A DNA stretch of 5,861 bases from Gammaproteobacteria bacterium (GTDB taxonomy: Bacteria > Pseudomonadota > Gammaproteobacteria > Immundisolibacterales > Immundisolibacteraceae). The notes below the pieces were generated by a model. It did not search any database. It saw only the letters and a list, made by a program, of their open reading frames with translations, and was not told where the DNA came from. The stretch's first letter is position 1. Every line of letters begins with the position of its first letter. Made by a program: the position numbers and the translations under genes. Positions 1 to 5,474 of this stretch are shown one piece after another. The stretch lies in the NCBI GenBank assembly GCA_003645395.1, contig QNFC01000117.1, forward strand, positions 1-5,861, read 5' to 3'.

Positions 1-38
1 CTTAAATACCCAGACAACTACAGGACGTAGTAACCATT

Positions 39-2681
39 GTGGAAAACAAACCTGACAAAGGACTGCTAACCCGCTCCCGGCTTGAGTTTTTACTGCTGGA
101 TCCGCAAACCACTCAGGTGTTGCGCAGCAATCTGGCCGCCCGCAAAAACCTTGGGCTTAGCGCAGCACAGCTACACCAGAAAAAAATAACCGATATTGAT
201 TGCCAACTCTCCCAAACAGAACTTCTCGACAAGATTTCGGCACTTCAATCCGGGGTAACTAGCCAGCTCGACTTTTTTAGCCGCCATCGACGTGCCGACA
301 ACAGCGAATACGCGGTACGGGTTTATATCTACGCTTCTGAGTGGCAAAACCAACCGACGCTAGTCGCCCTGATACTAGACATCTCCACCCAGAAAAAACA
401 TTTGCCAGCGACAAGCTCCATAGAATTCCGCCGAGAAACAGCCACCTACGGCATGATCGGCGGCTGGCGATTATCCCTTCCCGAACACATGTTTTACTGG
501 ACCGACGAGGTCTTCAGCATTCACGGGTTACCTGTCGAAACCAACGCGGCCGTACCCCTGGACACGGCAATGCAGTTCTATTTGCCGGAAAGCCAGCATC
601 GTCTCTGTAATCGTCTCGATGCGGCTACCGCTGACCCCAACAGCTGGAGCGAAGAGCTTACGCTGTCCACCGCTGCGCTACACAAAAAAAAGCTGCGCAT
701 CACCTGCCATCGGCAGGTCGACGACAACAAAGTAACCAGCCTGTTCGGCTCCATTGAAGACCTGACCGAACCTCGCCAGGCTGCAGATGACCTCACTGGC
801 ACCACTCTGGACTACGAGCATCTCGTCGATGCTGCGCCTTACGGCATCTTCCTGCTCTCCGCGCAGCATCGACTGCTGTCGACTAACGCCAGCGGAGCCG
901 TTCTATTTCATCAGCCCGCCGCTGCGCTAATTGGCAAAAACTACCCACAACTATTCCACGAACGCGACCAGGCTGAAGCCCGTCTCCGGCTGGATCGTGC
1001 CATGCATGGCGAAGGATCAATATTCGAACTGCATACACAGGAAGGACGTGTTCACGCTATTTCAGCCTACCCACTAGTTGATGACGACCAGGCGCAACAA
1101 CAAATCATTGTCATTAGCCATGACGTTACCCTCAGCCGCGAAACCGAAGCGGCCATTACCGCCAGTGAAAAGAAATATCGGTTAATGATCGATAGTTCGC
1201 CAGACATGGTCATTTTGCACGACCTGGACGGAAACATTATCGATGCCAACCCCGCGGCCTGCCAGCGAATTGGCTACACCCGCCAGGAGCTGCTGGAAAA
1301 AAACTTTGCGGAATTAGATAACGACTGGGTAAGTTGCCATTTCGGACCAACCGAACAACAGTCCGGTGAAGAGCGGCAATTTTCTGACGAATCATCGCTG
1401 CTTATGGCGGGTGGCGGCCTGATCTCCTGCGAATACCACACTAGCGTCACCACGCTGAGCGGCCGAGTCACGGTACTAAATTTCATTCGCGATATATCCA
1501 TGCGCACCGATCGAGAAAACCAGCGCAAGGAGATGGCCGTGCGGGTGCAGCAGGGACAAAAGCTTGAAAGCCTTGGTGTGCTAGCGGGCGGTATCGCCCA
1601 CGATTTCAATAACTTACTGACCAGCATGCTTGGCAACGCTAATTTGGCCACCACCGCGCAGGCAAAAAACGAACCGATCTCCAGATATCTGGAAAATATC
1701 GAGTCAGCCGCCATCCGCGCCGGCGAGCTTTGTACGCAGATGCTCACCTATGCCGGCCAGGGTCGATTTGCTGTCGAAGAGACCGACCTCAATACTCTGA
1801 TTGTTGATATGAGCCGTTTGCTGGAATTGGCTATCACCAACAAGGCGGTGGTGAAATTTCAACTGACAAAGGACTTGCCGCCAGCGGCGGTAGACCCGTC
1901 GCAAATTCGCCAGGCGCTGATGAGCATGGTCATCAATGCTTCCGAAGCAATCGGCGAAACCAGTGGCATGGTGACCATCAACACCGGAATCATGCGCGCC
2001 GACAGCCTGTACCTGAATGAAACCTACCTGTCTGAAAATCTGGTCGAGGGCGATTACCTGTTTATCGAGGTCAATGACAACGGCACCGGCATGCTCCCGG
2101 AGGTCAAAGAGCGCATATTTGATCCCTTCTTTTCAACCAAATTTACCGGCAGGGGCCTGGGTCTGGCGGCGGTACTGGGTATCGTTCGTAGTCACGATGG
2201 CGCGCTCAAGGTTTACAGCGAGGAAGGCCGTGGCACCACCTTCAAAATGCTGCTACCCAAGGCAACCGTCAAAGAACTCACCCATGATGAGGGCTCTGAG
2301 AAACCTGAGACATTGCGGGGCTCCGTATTAATTGCCGACGACGAGGAGAGCGTCGCATCCGTCACCGCGCAGATGGTAGAAGCCCTCGGTCTACATGCCA
2401 CTATTGTCACAAATGGCCGCGAGTGCGTGGATTACTACCAGCGCAACCCGGACTCCGTCGACCTGGTGCTGCTGGATCTATCAATGCCGGAAATGGACGG
2501 CGCTGAAGCGTTTCGCGAGCTAAAAATAATCGACCCCGCCGCCAGGGTTGTTTTGACCAGCGGGTTTAACCAGGATGACGCCGCCCACCGATTCAAGGGC
2601 AAGGGTCTCGCCGGCTTTCTGCAAAAACCCTATCACCTGGCTGAATTACGCGAGATGCTCGAAAAGGTGCTCAATAGTTGA
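39..2681 (+). CDS. Hybrid sensor histidine kinase, four PAS-like domains plus receiver
   Basis: This is a two-component hybrid kinase of 880 residues that should autophosphorylate on His and pass the phosphate to its own receiver. Four PAS-like modules lie at about 14-118, 140-247, 258-365 and 376-489; the fourth is the most canonical (HDLDGNIIDANPAA, then IGYTRQELL) and the first is the most degenerate. The dimerisation helix carries the phospho-acceptor in GGIAHDFNNLL (His521). The ATPase domain has an N box (N633 in MVINASEA), DNGTG at 680-684, an F box (FDPFF, 694-698) and GRGLGL at 704-709. The receiver (about 760-878) has the acidic pair D767/D768, acceptor D813, T840 and K863-P864. No signal peptide or membrane segment is visible, so it is probably cytoplasmic. 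The HDFNN type of H box resembles NtrB-like (HPK4) kinases. The GTG start is preceded by AGGA about 13 bases upstream, a rather long spacing, so the start is only moderately secure. No DNA-binding partner or HPt domain is in the window; ligand and target are unknown. Confidence 0.95.
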   Translation: MENKPDKGLLTRSRLEFLLLDPQTTQVLRSNLAARKNLGLSAAQLHQKKITDIDCQLSQTELLDKISALQSGVTSQLDFFSRHRRADNSEYAVRVYIYASEWQNQPTLVALILDISTQKKHLPATSSIEFRRETATYGMIGGWRLSLPEHMFYWTDEVFSIHGLPVETNAAVPLDTAMQFYLPESQHRLCNRLDAATADPNSWSEELTLSTAALHKKKLRITCHRQVDDNKVTSLFGSIEDLTEPRQAADDLTGTTLDYEHLVDAAPYGIFLLSAQHRLLSTNASGAVLFHQPAAALIGKNYPQLFHERDQAEARLRLDRAMHGEGSIFELHTQEGRVHAISAYPLVDDDQAQQQIIVISHDVTLSRETEAAITASEKKYRLMIDSSPDMVILHDLDGNIIDANPAACQRIGYTRQELLEKNFAELDNDWVSCHFGPTEQQSGEERQFSDESSLLMAGGGLISCEYHTSVTTLSGRVTVLNFIRDISMRTDRENQRKEMAVRVQQGQKLESLGVLAGGIAHDFNNLLTSMLGNANLATTAQAKNEPISRYLENIESAAIRAGELCTQMLTYAGQGRFAVEETDLNTLIVDMSRLLELAITNKAVVKFQLTKDLPPAAVDPSQIRQALMSMVINASEAIGETSGMVTINTGIMRADSLYLNETYLSENLVEGDYLFIEVNDNGTGMLPEVKERIFDPFFSTKFTGRGLGLAAVLGIVRSHDGALKVYSEEGRGTTFKMLLPKATVKELTHDEGSEKPETLRGSVLIADDEESVASVTAQMVEALGLHATIVTNGRECVDYYQRNPDSVDLVLLDLSMPEMDGAEAFRELKIIDPAARVVLTSGFNQDDAAHRFKGKGLAGFLQKPYHLAELREMLEKVLNS

Positions 2682-2699
2682 GGAAGCTCTGATCAACTA
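2675..2699. terminator. Inverted repeat holding both convergent stop codons
   Basis: TAGTTGA (2675-2681) pairs perfectly with TCAACTA (2693-2699) across an 11-base loop. The kinase TGA stop (2679-2681) and the Nudix TAG stop (complement of 2697-2699) are each inside one arm. The convergent genes are only 15 bases apart, so a shared bidirectional terminator is plausible. The stem is short and AT-rich, and neither strand has a clear T tract, so the terminator call is weak. Confidence 0.3.
2682..2696 (+). repeat. Direct repeat copy 1, abutting the Nudix stop codon
   Basis: GGAAGCTCTGATCAA differs at one base from the copy at 3291-3305 in the same orientation (14 of 15 identical). It fills the gap between the kinase stop and the Nudix stop. 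The preceding base also matches, extending the similarity to 15 of 16. The GGAAG opening recalls the ends of some IS5-type elements, but no transposase or inverted partner is present, so its origin is undetermined. Confidence 0.55.
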
Positions 2700-3287
2700 A
2701 GATAATTCCTGCCACACCGACCCACCCATCCGCCGTCCGCCAATCAGCACGGCATCAGCGACACTGGTCGCTGGCAGCAGCGTCTCCAGTGTTTTTCGCG
2801 TCGGCCGAATCAAAGGGAAATCACCGGCACGGTGGTCATCTAATGCCTGGGCGGCAGTCAGCCAGCAGTAGTCGACAATTTCACCACCGTCGATGCTGAC
2901 CTGCTGACAGTGATTGCCATCCGCAATATAAAACCAGGTAGCAAATCGCCGCGGATTGCCCTCTGGCGTGACGAAATGATCGATCAACCTCAGCCCATCG
3001 GGGTCGATGCTGACACCTGCCTCTTCCTGGGCCTCGCGACTGGCAGCTCGCCGCGCTGCTGGCTGAATATCGAATTGTGAATCTTGCGCATGATCCGCAT
3101 TGTCGATTCTGCCGCCGGGAAACACCCAGGCACCCGGTGCAAATTTCAATTCGCGATTGCGCAGTAACAGCAGTACCTGCGGTCCATCGACAGTGTCACG
3201 CAACACTACGACCGTGGCGGAGGGAATCGGCTTTTCTAAATAAACATTCACCCGCTCAGAATAGCCGTTCACAAACCTCTGCGCCAT
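2697..3287 (-). CDS. Nudix hydrolase, FPGGR-type with inserted Nudix box
   Basis: This is a Nudix pyrophosphohydrolase of 196 residues, expected to cleave a nucleoside diphosphate linked to another moiety using divalent metal. From the chosen ATG, the domain opens with PIPSATVVVLRD, reaches GAWVFPGGRID (about 52-62), and the catalytic helix reads REAQEEAGV (84-92), with the metal-binding glutamates E85, E88 and E89. The gap between GGR and REAQEE is longer than in the minimal GX5EX7REUXEEXGU box; such an insert is known from NUDT19-like and related bacterial proteins that often carry FPGGR, as here. HFVTPEGNPRRFATWFY (104-120) is also typical of that group. Substrate cannot be read from sequence. 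The open frame extends to 3383, but the upstream residues are unlike the family. The ATG at 3287 has no good ribosome binding site, and GTG codons at 3272 and 3251 are alternatives. The gene is convergent with the kinase and divergent from ribA. Confidence 0.9.
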   Translation of the reverse strand: MAQRFVNGYSERVNVYLEKPIPSATVVVLRDTVDGPQVLLLLRNRELKFAPGAWVFPGGRIDNADHAQDSQFDIQPAARRAASREAQEEAGVSIDPDGLRLIDHFVTPEGNPRRFATWFYIADGNHCQQVSIDGGEIVDYCWLTAAQALDDHRAGDFPLIRPTRKTLETLLPATSVADAVLIGGRRMGGSVWQELS

Positions 3288-3290
3288 TAA

Positions 3291-3305
3291 GGAAGCGCTG
3301 ATCAA
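3291..3305 (+). repeat. Direct repeat copy 2, just upstream of the Nudix start
   Basis: GGAAGCGCTGATCAA matches copy 1 at 14 of 15 bases, 609 bases away, same orientation. It begins 3 bases outside the Nudix ATG, where the ribosome binding site would be expected, and supplies no clear Shine-Dalgarno sequence on the minus strand. It is bounded on the left by TTAA. Confidence 0.55.
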
Positions 3306-3376
3306 ATCCAAACATCCTATGCTGGCTAAAAATATCCCTTCTGCACAGCCGCCACACCACCACCGAGTTTGCGCTA

Positions 3377-3404
3377 TTAGCAAGTCGCTACAAACGACTA
3401 TAAT
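3377..3404 (+). promoter_or_regulatory. Sigma70-like promoter for ribA
   Basis: A perfect TATAAT (-10) lies at 3399-3404, with TTAGCA (4 of 6 matches to TTGACA) at 3377-3382, spaced 16 bases. Transcription would begin near 3411, giving a leader of roughly 25 bases before the ATG at 3436. This supports that ATG over the upstream in-frame ATG at 3319, which lies before the promoter. The leader is too short for an FMN riboswitch. Confidence 0.65.
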
Positions 3405-3424
3405 TTCCCCTGCAGCAACCTCTC

Positions 3425-3430
3425 AAGGGA
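3425..3430 (+). promoter_or_regulatory. Ribosome binding site that fixes the ribA start
   Basis: AAGGGA ends 5 bases before the ATG at 3436. It is the best Shine-Dalgarno match in the region and, with the promoter just upstream, decides the start codon. Confidence 0.75.
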
Positions 3431-3435
3431 AATTC

Positions 3436-4230
3436 ATGTTCAGTTACGTCGACCCCGACATCAAGCAGTGGCTAGACCAGCATGGTCTGCTGGTCAGCGT
3501 AGACCAGCACGGCGCCGCGGTGGCGACGGATAGCGATACGGCTCTGCTTTCTGTCCTCGGCCCCGTGCCCATGCCGAGAATGATCGCTGGGCAGCAAGTC
3601 ACTCTGCAGTGGTACCCCTTTGTTCGGCGTACCGAACTCGGTGACGTACTCAATGCTGCTAACCAGGTCAGAAATGGCCAACAGAATGCACTGCAGCAAT
3701 TGCTACACAGCAGCATGTCGGTGAATTCAGTATTTGCATTACCCGGTTTCACCCAGGCGAAAAGCCCATTGGTACGCATCCATTCCTGCTGCCTAACCGG
3801 CGATATTTTTGGCTCGCAACGTTGTGATTGCGGGCCACAGCTACAAGGTGCCTTTGAGCAAATCAAAGCGGAGGGCAGCGGCGCGGTAATTTACATGAGT
3901 GGTCACGAAGGACGCGGCATTGGGCTCTGGGCCAAGGCCATTACTTATTTGCTGCAGGACGAGGGGCAGGACACCTATCAGGCCAACGCTACACTTAATC
4001 TGCCGGAAGACTCACGAGACTTTACCGATGCCGCAGTGGTGTTACGTTACTTTCTCGGCGGCGAGCCGATACGGCTGCTCTCTAACAACCCGGACAAACG
4101 CCGCCACCTGGAACAGGGCGGACAGCAGGTTAGTGAAATCGTGCCATTGGTGGTCGGGATCAACGAACACAACATTCGCTATCTTCGATCAAAAAAAGAG
4201 AAAGGCCACGACCTGCCAGAATCGCTTTAA
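3436..4230 (+). CDS. ribA: GTP cyclohydrolase II with extended N-terminal region
   Basis: GTP cyclohydrolase II (264 residues) opens GTP to 2,5-diamino-6-ribosylamino-4(3H)-pyrimidinone 5'-phosphate, formate and pyrophosphate, the first riboflavin step, in the cytoplasm. The zinc site is clear: CLTGDIFGSQRCDCG gives C119, C130 and C132. GTP binding and catalysis are supported by HEGRGIGL (157-164), Y171 (the counterpart of E. coli Tyr105), and EDSRDFT with D192 and R194 (the E. coli Asp126/Arg128 pair). RLLSNNPDKRRHLEQGG (213-229) and VPLVVGINEHN match the family C-terminus. Oddities: about 115 residues precede the zinc motif, against about 50 in E. coli RibA, and this part does not resemble dihydroxybutanone-phosphate synthase, so it is not a RibBA fusion. 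The segment after EGRGIGL reads WAKAITY rather than the usual LNKIRAY. It may be a divergent paralogue; a main biosynthetic copy could lie elsewhere. It has its own promoter and opposes the Nudix gene divergently. Confidence 0.9.
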   Translation: MFSYVDPDIKQWLDQHGLLVSVDQHGAAVATDSDTALLSVLGPVPMPRMIAGQQVTLQWYPFVRRTELGDVLNAANQVRNGQQNALQQLLHSSMSVNSVFALPGFTQAKSPLVRIHSCCLTGDIFGSQRCDCGPQLQGAFEQIKAEGSGAVIYMSGHEGRGIGLWAKAITYLLQDEGQDTYQANATLNLPEDSRDFTDAAVVLRYFLGGEPIRLLSNNPDKRRHLEQGGQQVSEIVPLVVGINEHNIRYLRSKKEKGHDLPESL

Positions 4231-4259
4231 AAAAAGCGCCTGAATAGCCCTCGCCAGGC
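4229..4259 (-). terminator. Candidate rho-independent terminator for the arsR-like gene
   Basis: Read leftward, GCCTG (complement of 4255-4259) pairs with CAGGC (complement of 4238-4242), extended by a possible G-U pair, with a loop of about 10 bases. Two bases later comes a run of seven T (complement of 4229-4235). Stem plus T run, a few bases past the arsR-like stop, is the expected arrangement. The T run overlaps the last codon of ribA. Confidence 0.5.
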
Positions 4260-4281
4260 CCGGTCAGATTTGGCCGGGCTT
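4256..4281 (+). terminator. Strong hairpin downstream of ribA, possible terminator
   Basis: Bases 4256-4266 pair with 4271-4281 across a GATT tetraloop, giving up to 11 pairs including two G-U. The core GCCCGG/CCGGGC is perfect. It lies about 25 bases after the ribA stop, and the stop of the opposing arsR-like gene (4264-4266) is inside it. Only TT follows the core on the plus strand, so intrinsic termination would be weak; it may instead protect the 3' end. Confidence 0.4.
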
Positions 4282-4581
4282 GCAATAGAGCTCATAGAGA
4301 GTCCCTACCAGCACCGTAATTTTCTCATCAGCCAGGAAATAATGAATGTTTTGCGCTTCACGCTGCGTCTCTACCAGGCCATCGCGACGCAATATCGCCA
4401 GGTGCTGCGATAGTGCCGACTGGCTCAGCGGCAACGATTGATTAAGTTCGCTCACCGACAGGCGCTCTTTTTCTATCAACGAGCAGAGAATCATTAACCG
4501 GTATGGGTTGGCAATGGCCTTGAGCAAATGCGCCACCATGGTGGCCTGCCGTTTGAGGCCCTCAATCTCAGAGTGATCCAC
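4264..4581 (-). CDS. ArsR-family repressor, BigR/SqrR/YgaV-like dithiol type
   Basis: This is a winged-helix transcriptional repressor of 105 residues from the chosen GTG. The DNA-binding helices are in LSVSELNQSLPLSQSALSQH (41-60), followed by LAILRRDGLVETQREAQNIHYFL with the wing. The metal site of ArsR/SmtB (ELCVCDL) is replaced by RLSVSEL, with no cysteine. Instead C33 (RLMILCSL) and C100 (LYELYCKP) sit where BigR, SqrR and YgaV carry the two cysteines that react with sulfane sulfur or persulfides and release DNA. The family resemblance is strong; the inducer is inferred. The GTG at 4581 has AAGGA 11 bases upstream and gives the family's usual length, keeping the first helix (IEGLKRQATMVAHLLKAI). 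A GTG at 4647 would add 22 unsupported residues, and an ATG at 4539 would cut that helix. It follows cnoX by 84 bases in the same direction; cotranscription or a separate promoter are both possible. Confidence 0.88.
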   Translation of the reverse strand: MDHSEIEGLKRQATMVAHLLKAIANPYRLMILCSLIEKERLSVSELNQSLPLSQSALSQHLAILRRDGLVETQREAQNIHYFLADEKITVLVGTLYELYCKPGQI

Positions 4582-4665
4582 GAAGTCAATCGTCCTTGAT
4601 TTATTGTTGTAATGGGTTGTACCTGACTCATGCAGGGCGAACCCCACCCAGCCATAACCTGACGA
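4582..4665 (-). promoter_or_regulatory. Gap between cnoX and the arsR-like gene, possible operator
   Basis: This 84-base gap holds an AT-rich patch (about 4591-4612) and, at 4593-4597, the complement of the AAGGA ribosome binding site. A short direct repeat of TTGTA (plus strand, near 4605-4621) is also seen. Autoregulation is usual for ArsR proteins, so an operator could lie here, but I see no convincing -35/-10 pair or clear dyad. Confidence 0.25.
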
Positions 4666-5472
4666 TTAATTAAGCGCCCGCTGCATTTTCTGGCGAAATC
4701 CACGCACCCGGCTATCTGCTTCGCCCATCCAGTTTAATAGTGCGATGCACGACTTTCGGGCACCGTCATCGTCGTAGCCAGGGTCAAACATCAGCGTTTT
4801 AATAAAGCCCTCAAGCGCGGTTTCAACCTGTTGCTCGCGCAACGCAGCAATGGCCTGCAGATAATCGTCACGTACTTTTGAAGCTGCGAAACTCTCGTCA
4901 TCGCGTTGTAGTAACGCGCCTATGTGGCGAATATCGACCACTCGATCAAACAGATTGTCACCCAACCGGGCATCGGCCACCCACTCCAACGCCGCTGTCG
5001 GATCGCTAAACATCTGCCGCTGTGCCAAATAGATGCTCGCCGCCAGTAACTCCGGGTAATCGGCCACCAATTCTTCCAGCAGCGGTATCGCTGCTGAAAA
5101 CTCGCCCGCCTGCAGCAGCTCTTCAATAACGAGCAATTGCCGCGCCGAGGCAGTCGGCAAGTTAGCGGTGAGCCATGCCTGCACTTCTGATTGTGGCAAC
5201 GCCCCGGTAAACTGGGCAATCACCACGCCATCCACAAATAGCATGACCGCTGGAATGCTGCGGACCTGATACCGTGCAGCCGATTCCTGATCGGCGTCGA
5301 CGTCTATTTTTACCAAACTCCACTGATCGGTCGCGGCTGCCGCCATTTTTTCGAGGACCGGCCCAAGCGACTTACACGGGCCGCACCATTCCGCCCAGAA
5401 ATCGACCACCACCGGCAACCGACGACTCGCTTCAATTACGTCCAGCTCAAAATCAGTGTTCGTATCAGCCAT
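4666..5472 (-). CDS. cnoX: CnoX/YbbN thioredoxin-TPR co-chaperone with CGPC site
   Basis: CnoX (YbbN) joins a thioredoxin domain to TPR-like helices. It is a cytoplasmic holdase-type chaperone that protects clients from oxidation and hands them to GroEL and DnaK. The 268 residues are near the E. coli length (about 284). The thioredoxin fold is at about 6-105, with FWAEWCGPCK (C30, C33), KIDVDAD (55-61), and the cis-proline in RSIPAVMLF (P74). Helical repeats follow from about 111 (RQLLVIEELLQAGEFSAAIPLLEEL), and the C-terminal block DPGYDDDGARKSCIALL (230-246) through the terminal QKMQRAL is diagnostic of YbbN. The site is CGPC, whereas E. coli CnoX has SQHC, so this protein may also act as a disulfide reductase. 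A third cysteine is C242. The start is 2 bases after the flavin oxidoreductase stop, and its ribosome binding site (GGGAG, 9 bases upstream) lies inside that gene's last codons, implying translational coupling. Confidence 0.93.
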   Translation of the reverse strand: MADTNTDFELDVIEASRRLPVVVDFWAEWCGPCKSLGPVLEKMAAAATDQWSLVKIDVDADQESAARYQVRSIPAVMLFVDGVVIAQFTGALPQSEVQAWLTANLPTASARQLLVIEELLQAGEFSAAIPLLEELVADYPELLAASIYLAQRQMFSDPTAALEWVADARLGDNLFDRVVDIRHIGALLQRDDESFAASKVRDDYLQAIAALREQQVETALEGFIKTLMFDPGYDDDGARKSCIALLNWMGEADSRVRGFRQKMQRALN

Positions 5473-5474
5473 TC

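Noticed and set aside
1274..1747. 157-codon open frame antisense to the kinase.
   Set aside because: It overlaps the conserved H-box region of the kinase, its product is serine-rich without recognisable motifs, and no ribosome binding site was found; it is a shadow of the real gene.
2017..2331. 104-codon open frame within the kinase ATPase domain on the same strand.
   Set aside because: It is out of frame with the DNGTG and GRGLGL motifs that are clearly coding, and its product has no recognisable features.
2682..3305. Complete insertion sequence or MITE spanning the Nudix gene.
   Set aside because: The flanking repeats are direct, not inverted, there is no transposase, and the enclosed gene is an ordinary complete Nudix hydrolase.
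3288..3383. N-terminal extension of the Nudix protein to an ATG at 3383.
   Set aside because: The added residues are Cys/Trp-rich at first and show no family similarity; the homologous part begins near the ATG at 3287.
3319..3435. Upstream in-frame ATG that would add 39 residues to RibA.
   Set aside because: It lies before the TATAAT promoter, lacks a ribosome binding site, and encodes low-complexity residues unlike the family; the ATG at 3436 has a good site.
3405..3435. Possible FMN riboswitch before ribA.
   Set aside because: The predicted leader is only about 25 bases, and the conserved elements of the RFN aptamer are not seen in the whole 148-base intergenic region.
3444..3866. 140-codon open frame antisense to ribA.
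   Set aside because: It runs opposite the conserved zinc-site coding region, and its translation has no domain signature.
4582..4647. GTG start at 4647 for the ArsR-like protein.
   Set aside because: Only a weak AGG is upstream, and the extra 22 residues are not typical; the GTG at 4581 gives standard family length.
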